Source: Maribacter dokdonensis DSW-8 (lineage in GTDB: Bacteria; Bacteroidota; Bacteroidia; Flavobacteriales; Flavobacteriaceae). From it: DNA of 64,000 bases. A model generated the notes under the pieces. That model saw only the letters and a list, made by a program, of their open reading frames with translations. It made no database searches and had not been told where the DNA came from. Every line of letters begins with the position of its first letter. The stretch's first letter is position 1. Location of the stretch: assembly GCF_001447995.1 (NCBI RefSeq), contig NZ_LDPE01000004.1:171183-235182 (forward strand), in the 5' to 3' direction. This document shows positions 27,874 to 35,919 of this stretch, piece by piece. A program made the translations under genes and the position numbers.

Positions 27874-29967
27874 TTAGAATCCTTCTGCTTGAATAGCAGT
27901 AATTATTACGGTGTTAAAAATATCATCTACGGTACAACCTCGGCTTAAATCATTAACCGGTTTATTTAGACCTTGTAACATTGGTCCGATCGCCAAGGCA
28001 CCAGTTTCTCTTTGTACCGCTTTATAAGTATTGTTTCCTGTATTCAAGTCAGGGAATATAAACACGCTAGCTTGCCCTGCAACTTCAGATTCGGGCAATT
28101 TACTTAAACCGACTTTGGCATCAACGGCAGCATCATATTGAATGGGACCTTCCACTTTTAAGTCGGGTCTTTTATCTTTTATGATTTCAGTAGCTTTTCG
28201 TACTCTATCAACATCTTCACCAACACCCGATGCTCCTGAAGAATACGATAGCATGGCTACTTTAGGTTCTATGCCAAATGCAGCGCTTGTTGCCGCAGAT
28301 GAAATTGCAATTTCAGATAATTGCTCTGAAGTAGGATTAGGGTTAATGGCACAATCTCCAAAAACAGTGACCCTATTGGGTAAACACATAAAAAATATAG
28401 AAGATACTATAGAAACACCAGGCTTTGTTTTTATAAACTGTAATGCAGGTCTTATGGTATGTTGGGTGGTATGTACGGCACCGGAAACCATGCCGTCAGC
28501 ATGCCCTTTATAAACCATCATGGTACCATAATATGATACGTCTTCCATTAAATCTTTGGCCATTGCCAAGTTTACGTTTTTATGCTTACGTAATTCAAAC
28601 AGGGTAGTGGCGTAATCTAAAAAATTGTCAGATGTTGTAGGATCAATAATGTTTATGGTGCTAAGGTCTATGTCAATATCCAGTTCAGTGATTTTTGAAA
28701 TAATCTGATCTCTATTGCCTAAAAGTGTAATGGTTACCGCTTCGGCATCTATCAGCATTTTGGTTGCCATCAGAATTCGTTCATCTGAACCTTCGGGCAG
28801 TACAATATGTTTTTTAGATGATTTGGCTTTTTGCAGAAGGTTATATTGAAACATTCTAGGGGTTATGCCCTTAGCTTTAAAAGTAATTAACCTTTCAGCC
28901 AGTTCTTTGGTAGGAATGTGTTTTTCGAACTCTTGTATTGAGGTCTGTATTTTTTCGGTATTTTCAGCATAAATACGAGGTCTAATAGTCCCTATTTTAT
29001 TGGTGACATGGAAGGTACCTCTTGCTACAGATAGAATGGGAATGATGTCTGAAAGTCCCTCTATCAACTTTATAATAGATTCTTCCGGTAATAAACCACC
29101 GGTTAGAACAATACCGGACAAGCTAGGGTAGTTCGTAGAAATATTGGCTTGTAGCGCCCCTAAAATAATATCTGCGCGATCACCAGGTGTAATTACCAAG
29201 CTATCATCTTTTAAATGCGTTATGTAGTTACGTAATTGCATGGCGCCAACACTAAAACTACCAACTTGATTATTGATATAATCTTCACCAAAAAGTATTT
29301 TAGCATCTAATTCTTGGGCAATTTCCTTTAATGTAGGGCTACCTAAAATAGGGTTTACAGGTATGGTAGCTACCAATACGTCATTGGGTAGTTTTTCTTT
29401 TAATCCTTCAGAAACAATAGAAACATTTTCTGGTTGTACTTTATTGGCTACGATTAAAAGTACATCTAAACCTTTCTCTTTAAAAGAGTCATATGCCATG
29501 TAAAGATTACCGACCAACTCATCCAAAGTTTTGTTTTTTCCGCTTGCTAGAATAACTGCAGGTATGCCTAGGTTTTTTGCAATAAGAACATTAATGTCCC
29601 ATTCAATTATGGCACCTTCTCCAGAAAAATCGGTTCCTTCCACTAAAACGAAATCGAACTTTTTTTCTATAGTTTTATACTTGTGTATAATATGCCCTAC
29701 AATTTCATCGTCTTTATCTAGGTTTTTTAATTGTACTACTTGGCTTCGTGTATATGCAAAAGCTTCTTCAGGCTTCATATCTACATTAAAGTAGCTTAAA
29801 ACAGTGTCAATATGATTGTCGGTTTTACCTTCGGGAACATCATCGATAATAGGTCTGAAATAGCCAACCTTGGCAGTTCTACCTAAAAGAAGCTGCATAA
29901 GACCTAATGAAATAATTGATTTTCCACTATTTGGTTCTGTAGTAACAATATATATAGCTTTACTCAC
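27874..29967 (-). CDS. pta: phosphate acetyltransferase, three-domain
   Basis: This 697-residue long-form Pta converts acetyl-CoA and phosphate to acetyl phosphate and CoA. The N-terminal part is a dethiobiotin-synthetase-like P-loop domain (TTEPNSGKSIISLG, residues 9-22), the middle is a DRTGG domain (about 215-330) and the C-terminal catalytic PTA domain starts near residue 370 (IVLPEGSDERILMA ... GRGC-like end NDLSRGCTVDDI). It lies immediately upstream of ackA. The route yields ATP from acetyl-CoA or assimilates acetate. Confidence 0.96.
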   Translation of the reverse strand: MSKAIYIVTTEPNSGKSIISLGLMQLLLGRTAKVGYFRPIIDDVPEGKTDNHIDTVLSYFNVDMKPEEAFAYTRSQVVQLKNLDKDDEIVGHIIHKYKTIEKKFDFVLVEGTDFSGEGAIIEWDINVLIAKNLGIPAVILASGKNKTLDELVGNLYMAYDSFKEKGLDVLLIVANKVQPENVSIVSEGLKEKLPNDVLVATIPVNPILGSPTLKEIAQELDAKILFGEDYINNQVGSFSVGAMQLRNYITHLKDDSLVITPGDRADIILGALQANISTNYPSLSGIVLTGGLLPEESIIKLIEGLSDIIPILSVARGTFHVTNKIGTIRPRIYAENTEKIQTSIQEFEKHIPTKELAERLITFKAKGITPRMFQYNLLQKAKSSKKHIVLPEGSDERILMATKMLIDAEAVTITLLGNRDQIISKITELDIDIDLSTINIIDPTTSDNFLDYATTLFELRKHKNVNLAMAKDLMEDVSYYGTMMVYKGHADGMVSGAVHTTQHTIRPALQFIKTKPGVSIVSSIFFMCLPNRVTVFGDCAINPNPTSEQLSEIAISSAATSAAFGIEPKVAMLSYSSGASGVGEDVDRVRKATEIIKDKRPDLKVEGPIQYDAAVDAKVGLSKLPESEVAGQASVFIFPDLNTGNNTYKAVQRETGALAIGPMLQGLNKPVNDLSRGCTVDDIFNTVIITAIQAEGF

Positions 29968-30397
29968 TTGTAAATGGGATTAGTGTTTATCAAATTTATA
30001 GGATTTTGTCAGGGAATACTATTCATGGGTTATAAACTGACATTTTCGTTTAAAATAACATTTTTTTATGTTTTGTAGTTTTAAAATAAACATAAGTGGT
30101 TGACTCTAAATATTCAAGTTTCAAAAATATGGATCAAGGGTATTTTGTAATATGATGAAAATCATATAAACTAGAAAGATATTTACAGAGTTTTGGGGGA
30201 ATACGATCTTAAATCTTGACTAGCTTACATTTAATAACACATTGGTCATTTAAAGTAGTCAACATCAGTATCATCAAGTACACAATTTTTACTAAAAGGT
30301 GCGTTAAGCTATTAGAGGCTATTGCATTGCCATAGCTTTTAAAACCCTGATACTGCAAAGTGCTTTATATTAATCTGTTGCAGCAGAATTGAATTTT
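29968..30397. other. intergenic region between pta and the thioredoxin/ApbE operon
   Basis: This AT-rich divergent spacer of 430 bases should carry the pta promoter (minus) and the promoter of the thioredoxin-like gene (plus). A 7-bp stem, AAGCTAT and ATAGCTT, spans about 30307-30343 and could lie in the leader of the forward operon. I see no open frame, tRNA or consensus -7 element. Confidence 0.35.
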
Positions 30398-30838
30398 ATG
30401 AAAAAATATGTAATTACAGTTTTGATGTTGGTCATAGGGGTAAGTACCGCTATTGCCCAAGATTGGCTAACAGATTTTACTGAAGCAAAAGAACTTGCTA
30501 AAACTCACAATTTGCCTATTGTCCTTGTTTTTCAAGGTTCAGATTGGTGTGCACCTTGTATTAAATTGGATAGATCGGTGTGGTCAACAGATGAGTTTAA
30601 GAAGTATGCCATAGACCATTATATTATGTTACAAGCAGATTTTCCACGTAGAAAAAAGAATGCATTGCCAGTAGTGCAATTAAATAAGAACAAGGTTTTG
30701 GCAGAAAAGTACAACCGTCAAGGTATCTTCCCCTTCGTGGTAGTAATGAATGCAGATGGTAAAGTGTATGGCGAAACCAGTTATAAAAAACTGTCACCAA
30801 AAGAATACATTGAAGAATTAAATTCATTCATAAAATAG
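30398..30838 (+). CDS. exported thioredoxin-fold protein
   Basis: This protein has about 146 residues from the ATG at 30398 (an in-frame TTG at 30389 is less likely). A signal peptide (cleavage near AIAQD) is followed by a thioredoxin fold with DWCAPC, giving a CxxC redox pair (Cys-Ala-Pro-Cys) after GSDW, and FPFVVVMNADG carrying the cis-Pro region. It is a periplasmic thiol-disulfide protein. It starts the operon with ApbE, DUF4266 and DUF3570 and ends 1 base before the apbE start. A plausible job is keeping Cys residues of a partner reduced, perhaps those of the DUF4266 lipoprotein (inference). Confidence 0.82.
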   Translation: MKKYVITVLMLVIGVSTAIAQDWLTDFTEAKELAKTHNLPIVLVFQGSDWCAPCIKLDRSVWSTDEFKKYAIDHYIMLQADFPRRKKNALPVVQLNKNKVLAEKYNRQGIFPFVVVMNADGKVYGETSYKKLSPKEYIEELNSFIK

Positions 30839-30839
30839 C

Positions 30840-31817
30840 TTGAAAAAACTAGTTCTCATAGTAATGATATGTTCTGTTGGGCAGCTTCTGGCTCAAGAGC
30901 CTTTTAAGCGTACTATGAAATTAATGGGTAGTCGATTTGATATTACGGTTGTAGCTAAAGATCCTATTGAAGGTGAAGAGTATATTAATTTGGCTGTCAG
31001 TGAAATAACAAGAATAGAAAAGTTGATTTCTTCTTGGGACCCAAATTCACAGACATCGGAAATTAATAAAAATGCAGGCGTACAACCTGTTAAAGTTGAT
31101 GCAGAATTGTTCAATTTAGTACAAAGGGGAATAGGAATTTCTACATTGACCGATGGTGCTTTTGATATCAGTTATGCATCAATGGATAACATCTGGAAGT
31201 TTGATGGTAGCATGACTGAAATGCCTGAAGAAGCAGCCATTAAAGCATCCGTTTCTAAAGTAGGATATCAAAATATCCTCTTGAATAAAGAAGATCATAC
31301 CGTTTTCCTCAAATTGAAGGGTATGAAAATAGGTTTTGGAGCAATAGGAAAAGGTTATGCGGCGGATAAGGCAAAAGAATTATTGATTTCCAAAGGTGTG
31401 GTAGCAGGTATTATAAATGCATCTGGAGATATGAATACTTGGGGAAAGCAACCTAATGGTGATAGTTGGCAAGTAGCCATTACCAACCCAATGAATAAGA
31501 ACAAGGTGTTTGCATTATTACCCTTGGATAATGGAGCGGTGGTTACCTCCGGTAATTATGAGAAGTACGTAACTTTTAATAATACCAGATATACACATAT
31601 TATTGATCCCCGTAGCGGTTATCCGGCAACGGGAATTGTTAGCGTAACAGTATTTGCCCCAAAGGCAGAACTTGCAGATGCGCTTGCAACATCTGTTTTT
31701 GTAATGGGTAAAGAAGTGGGTTTAAATAGAATAGAGCAGTTGCCAAAGGTAGAGTGTATCATTATTGACGACTTGGGTACTATAATTACATCTAAGAATA
31801 TTCAAATAAATAAGTAA
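30840..31817 (+). CDS. apbE: FAD:protein FMN transferase, ApbE family
   Basis: This 325-residue exported protein starts with TTG at 30840; the signal peptide MKKLVLIVMICSVGQLLAQ begins right there and no better ATG exists. ApbE motifs are clear: the start of the mature part RTMKLMGSRFDITV, DGAFDISYASM, GFGAIGKGYAADKA, NASGDMNTWG and the metal site in YTHIIDPRSGYP. ApbE attaches FMN covalently to Thr/Ser of extracytoplasmic flavoproteins. No classical target (NqrC, RnfG or an FMN-bind domain) is seen in the operon, so the target is unclear. It ends 1 base before the next gene. Confidence 0.9.
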   Translation: MKKLVLIVMICSVGQLLAQEPFKRTMKLMGSRFDITVVAKDPIEGEEYINLAVSEITRIEKLISSWDPNSQTSEINKNAGVQPVKVDAELFNLVQRGIGISTLTDGAFDISYASMDNIWKFDGSMTEMPEEAAIKASVSKVGYQNILLNKEDHTVFLKLKGMKIGFGAIGKGYAADKAKELLISKGVVAGIINASGDMNTWGKQPNGDSWQVAITNPMNKNKVFALLPLDNGAVVTSGNYEKYVTFNNTRYTHIIDPRSGYPATGIVSVTVFAPKAELADALATSVFVMGKEVGLNRIEQLPKVECIIIDDLGTIITSKNIQINK

Positions 31818-31818
31818 A

Positions 31819-32028
31819 ATGAAAAGGATTTTAATTGTGTTGGTAATGATTGGTGGTCTTAGTAGCTGCACGGTATTAAAGGAGTATGATAAAGTAAATA
31901 TCAACGATCCTGACATGACCTTGCAAGATAAAAAGTGCGATAGAAATGTGATTACCATGCATTCGTATAGAGAAGCAGCGGTAGGCGCAAATGGAGGTAA
32001 AACAGGTGGAGGCTGCGGCTGTAATTAG
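31819..32028 (+). CDS. DUF4266 small lipoprotein with Cys-rich C-terminus
   Basis: This 69-residue lipoprotein has the lipobox in GLSSCTVL. The mature part holds KCDRN and SYREAAVGANGGKTGG and ends in GGGCGCN. The layout (tiny lipoprotein, conserved HSYREAA-like stretch, Gly/Cys tail) fits DUF4266, a family often found beside DUF3570. The two tail Cys could bind metal or carry a modification; that is inference. It sits 1 base after apbE and 6 bases before the DUF3570 gene, so translation is probably coupled. Confidence 0.78.
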   Translation: MKRILIVLVMIGGLSSCTVLKEYDKVNINDPDMTLQDKKCDRNVITMHSYREAAVGANGGKTGGGCGCN

Positions 32029-32034
32029 TAAGTA

Positions 32035-33372
32035 ATGAAACAACAAAGACATAAGTTTAAATTTATAGTGCTACTCATTGCATGTATGCTATGCGGTGCT
32101 GGTTACGCCCAGCAAAATACCGGTGCAACCAACTCTTATAAAAAACGTGTGTTGGAAACTACCGAAGTAGATTTCTTGAGCAGTTACTATTCTCAAAACG
32201 GTGATAATGCTGCTGTTACCGGTGGTATTGGTACAGAAGAACTTACAGATGTTACGGGAACTGTTATAGTATCGGTACCATTGAATGATGATGATATTTT
32301 AACCATAGATGCTGGTGTTTCTGCCTACACCTCTGCATCTTCCAGTAATGTGGATCCATTTGATGGAAGCGAAAGGGCAGATGCTTTTGTAGCAAGTACT
32401 GGAGCTTCTAGGTCAGATGTATGGACCAACTTGTCCGGCACATATACGCATAGTTCAGATGATAGAAATACTATGTACTCTGGAAATCTATCAGTGTCAT
32501 CGGAATATGATTATTTTTCATTCGGATTTGGTGGTGGGTTAACAAAGCTCTTTAATGAAAAAAATACCGAGGTAAGTATTAATGCAAATATATTTTTAGA
32601 TACCTGGACTCCTATCTACCCAACGGAACTAAGACCATTTGCAAGTGGAGCAAATGGGTTGGATAACGGATTCTTTTCAAACAAGACAATTACCGGGAAC
32701 ACAGATTACAGTCCTACTTTTGAGAAGTTTACAGATGAGACAAGAAACTCCTATTCGGTAGGTTTGGGCTTTTCTCAAATATTAGGTAAAAATCTTCAAG
32801 GTTCATTGGCTTTAGATTTTGTAAAGCAAGATGGTTTACTGAGTACACCTTTTCAACGTGTTTATTTTGCAGATGTAGCCGATTCATTTATTCAAGAATT
32901 TCAACTTGCGGATGCTATTGAGCAATTACCGGATAGCCGCTTTAAAGTTGCAGGTGGCGGAAGGTTGAATTGGTATATAAATGAAAGTGTTGTGTTACGA
33001 TCCTACTATAGATATTATTTTGATGATTGGGGTATTAACTCGCACACGGCAAGTGTAGAAGTGCCTATTAAGCTAACGGATAAGTTTACGGTATACCCAT
33101 CCTATAGATTTTACCAGCAGTCAGCCGCAGATTATTTTTACAGATATGAAGAAGCATTTTCTACGGATACGTTTTATACCTCTGATTATGATTTGTCAAA
33201 ATATTCGGCAAACCAATTTGGAATGGGAGTTTCCTACACGGATATTTTTACAAAAATGCATGTCTGGAAACTCGGACTTAAAAGTATAGATGTAAAGTTC
33301 TATAAATATGATAGGAATACGACCTTTAGTTCCAGCATTGTTACAGCAGGCTTTAAGTTTGTGATGGATTAA
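32035..33372 (+). CDS. DUF3570 outer-membrane beta-barrel protein
   Basis: This 445-residue protein has a signal peptide (cleavage near GYAQQ) and then alternating amphipathic strands with Gly/aromatic turns, ending in a beta strand (SSIVTAGFKFVMD). The family features VDFLSSYYSQNGDNAAVTGG near the mature start and LRSYYRYYFDDWGINSHTAS fit DUF3570. It is likely an outer-membrane barrel and is the last gene of the thioredoxin/ApbE/DUF4266 operon. The role is unknown; a channel or surface partner of the small lipoprotein is a guess. Confidence 0.82.
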   Translation: MKQQRHKFKFIVLLIACMLCGAGYAQQNTGATNSYKKRVLETTEVDFLSSYYSQNGDNAAVTGGIGTEELTDVTGTVIVSVPLNDDDILTIDAGVSAYTSASSSNVDPFDGSERADAFVASTGASRSDVWTNLSGTYTHSSDDRNTMYSGNLSVSSEYDYFSFGFGGGLTKLFNEKNTEVSINANIFLDTWTPIYPTELRPFASGANGLDNGFFSNKTITGNTDYSPTFEKFTDETRNSYSVGLGFSQILGKNLQGSLALDFVKQDGLLSTPFQRVYFADVADSFIQEFQLADAIEQLPDSRFKVAGGGRLNWYINESVVLRSYYRYYFDDWGINSHTASVEVPIKLTDKFTVYPSYRFYQQSAADYFYRYEEAFSTDTFYTSDYDLSKYSANQFGMGVSYTDIFTKMHVWKLGLKSIDVKFYKYDRNTTFSSSIVTAGFKFVMD

Positions 33373-33399
33373 TTTTATATTACATTTTAATAATTTATA

Positions 33400-34875
33400 A
33401 TGGTTTTACGAGAAGAATATGACCTAATATGTGTAGGTGCAGGTATCATGAGTGCTACGTTAGCTTTATTGGTAAAACAGTTAAAGCCAGACCTTAACGT
33501 TTTGATCGTTGAACGATTAGGTAAAGTGGGACAAGAAAGCTCTGCCGCTTGGAACAACGCCGGTACTGGTCACTCTGCCTTATGTGAGTTGAACTATACT
33601 CCAGAAAACGAAGATGGTGCTGTAGATATTAGCAAGGCAATTAACATCTGTACCCAGTTTGAAATATCTAAGCAATACTGGTCTTATTTGGTAGCGGAAG
33701 GCTTGATCAAAGACCCTAAAACATTCATCACTCCTGTACCACATCATAGCTGGGTAAAGGGAGGAGAGAACGCCAACTATCTTGAAAATCGTTTTAAAGC
33801 TTTTAAAGAGCATTTTATGTTCAACTCGATTGAGTTTACTAGAGAAGTTGAAAAAATGAAAGAATGGTTTCCTTTAATGATGCATAATCGTACTGAAGAT
33901 GAGGTTATGGCAGCATCGCGCATAGATAGGGGAACCGAGATGAATTACGGCGCATTAACGGAAAAATTATTTGCTATACTTAAAGATGAATATGATACTG
34001 AAGTATTGTTCCATACAGAGGTTGAAGACATAGACCCTGACCATGATGAAGAATGGTTGGTGAAAATGAAAAATTTAGAAACAGGTAAGAAAAATACGAT
34101 CGATGCCGAACATGTTTTTATCGGTGCCGGTGGCGGTAGTCTTTTATTGCTGCAAAAGGTTGAAATTGAGGAGAAAGACGGCTACGGTGGATTTCCTGTT
34201 AGTGGCGAATGGTTAGTCTGTAAAAATCAAGATATCATTAATCAGCATAACGCCAAGGTATATAGCAAAGCAGGTATTGGTGACCCGCCTATGTCGGTAC
34301 CGCATTTAGATACCCGTTATATCAATGGAAAGAGAGAATTGTTGTTTGGTCCGTTTGCAGGTTTTAGTCCAAAGTTTTTAAAAGAAGGTTCTTATCTAGA
34401 TTTATTAAAGTCAATTAATTTTGACAACATACCATCCATATGGGGCGTGTTTTGGCATAATCTTCCGTTGACAAAATATTTATTGGAACAAGTGGCCATG
34501 AGCTTTGATGATCGCATGGAATCATTGCGTCAATTTGTTAAGGATGCCAAAAATGAAGATTGGGAAATTGTAATTGCAGGTCAACGTGTTCAAACGATAA
34601 AAAAAGATGAATTTGAAGGCGGTTCGTTGGAGTTTGGTACACAATTGGTAAGTAGTAAAGACGGTAGGATTACATGTTTGTTGGGAGCATCACCAGGAGC
34701 TTCAACTTCTGTTAAAATAATGCTCGATGTTATTGAAAAAGCATTTCCAGAATTGATAGCATCGGAACAAGGGAAAGATAAACTAAATGAAATGGTCCCA
34801 TTTTATAACAAGGAAGTCACTAAAGAATTATTCGATCAAGAATTGGCTAGGGTAACCAAAGATTTGAATTTGTAG
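33400..34875 (+). CDS. mqo: malate:quinone oxidoreductase
   Basis: This 491-residue FAD enzyme oxidises malate to oxaloacetate and passes electrons to quinone at the inner membrane. Visible are the dinucleotide motif GAGIMSATLA near residue 13, WNNAGTGHSALCELNYTP (about 51-68), GAGGGSLLLLQ and FPVSGEWLV, all typical of Mqo. Length matches the family. It has its own 28-base gap after DUF3570 and probably a separate transcript; it is a TCA-cycle function. Confidence 0.95.
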   Translation: MVLREEYDLICVGAGIMSATLALLVKQLKPDLNVLIVERLGKVGQESSAAWNNAGTGHSALCELNYTPENEDGAVDISKAINICTQFEISKQYWSYLVAEGLIKDPKTFITPVPHHSWVKGGENANYLENRFKAFKEHFMFNSIEFTREVEKMKEWFPLMMHNRTEDEVMAASRIDRGTEMNYGALTEKLFAILKDEYDTEVLFHTEVEDIDPDHDEEWLVKMKNLETGKKNTIDAEHVFIGAGGGSLLLLQKVEIEEKDGYGGFPVSGEWLVCKNQDIINQHNAKVYSKAGIGDPPMSVPHLDTRYINGKRELLFGPFAGFSPKFLKEGSYLDLLKSINFDNIPSIWGVFWHNLPLTKYLLEQVAMSFDDRMESLRQFVKDAKNEDWEIVIAGQRVQTIKKDEFEGGSLEFGTQLVSSKDGRITCLLGASPGASTSVKIMLDVIEKAFPELIASEQGKDKLNEMVPFYNKEVTKELFDQELARVTKDLNL

Positions 34876-34984
34876 TTTAAGGTAAATCTTTTAAGATACT
34901 TTTATGCTTATTAGAACAACAAGAGTACAATAAATAGACCGTACTTGCATTATCCTTAATTAGATAGATGGTAAGTACAATTAC

Positions 34985-35860
34985 ATGCATCATAAAATTT
35001 TAATCCTTTTTTTATTTTTGATTACCGGATCTGCCTCGGCACAGTTGAGCGATTTGGCAAGAATAGATTTTACATTTATACCCAATAAAAATTCTGATGT
35101 AGAATATACCCGTTCTAGAGTATTGATAAATGCTCCAATTCCTTTAAAGGGAGAAGGAAAATATTTGTTTTTAGGGTTTGATTATAGCAATATTCATCTT
35201 CGCTTTAAAGATGAAGAATTGCCATTTGATAGAAATCAATTAAATGACTTTAGAATACTTGATTTTACCATAGGGTATACACAGCCACTAAAGAATGATT
35301 GGCGATTAGGGGTAAGGTTTCAGCCGGGTATAAGTACAAACCATACGGCAAGAAATTTAACGGTTGATGACATCGTCTTTTCAGGAGACTTGGTTTTTAT
35401 TAAAAAATATGAAGATGACTATAAGCCATCACGTTTGATCTTAGGGCTTTCGTATTCCCAAAATAGAGGCTATTTATTCCCTTTACCTTTTATAAGCTAC
35501 TACAAAAAATTTAGTGCAGATTGGTCATATAATTTGGGGATTCCCAAAACCAATTTACAATACCATATATCGGACAAACATAGAATGAAGTTGTTTGCCC
35601 AATTAGATGGTTTTACCTCTAATGTGCAGAATGGGGCACTGGTGAATGATACGTATGTTGCGGAACTCATAAATATGTCTTTGATCAATGGTGGTCTACA
35701 ATATGAGTATCATTTTACAGAACACTTTCAGCTAGATTTAAGGGCGGCTTATAATTTTAGTTTAAGCAATAAGCTAAAAGATGGAGACAATAATACCATA
35801 CTTACAATAGATAACGATTCTAGAAGTTATTTGAGGGCGGTATTGAAATTTAAAATATAA
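34985..35860 (+). CDS. exported beta-barrel protein, DUF6268-like
   Basis: This 291-residue protein has a signal peptide (cleavage near ASAQL), then repeated amphipathic strands (YLFLGFDYSNIHLRF, WRLGVRFQPGIS, LILGLSYSQNRGYL) and a final strand ending RAVLKFKI, typical of outer-membrane barrels. From memory it resembles DUF6268. It stands alone before a perfect bidirectional terminator. Function is unknown. Confidence 0.65.
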   Translation: MHHKILILFLFLITGSASAQLSDLARIDFTFIPNKNSDVEYTRSRVLINAPIPLKGEGKYLFLGFDYSNIHLRFKDEELPFDRNQLNDFRILDFTIGYTQPLKNDWRLGVRFQPGISTNHTARNLTVDDIVFSGDLVFIKKYEDDYKPSRLILGLSYSQNRGYLFPLPFISYYKKFSADWSYNLGIPKTNLQYHISDKHRMKLFAQLDGFTSNVQNGALVNDTYVAELINMSLINGGLQYEYHFTEHFQLDLRAAYNFSLSNKLKDGDNNTILTIDNDSRSYLRAVLKFKI

Positions 35861-35866
35861 ACTAAA

Positions 35867-35896
35867 AAAACGCCAGAATTTTTATTCTGGCGTTTT
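35867..35896. terminator. bidirectional terminator
   Basis: A perfect 12-bp stem, AAAACGCCAGAA (35867-35878) with TTCTGGCGTTTT (35885-35896), has a 6-base loop and A/T runs on both sides. It serves the DUF6268-like gene and the convergent molybdenum hydroxylase operon. Confidence 0.9.
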
Positions 35897-35919
35897 AGTA
35901 TTACAATAGCATAAGGGTA

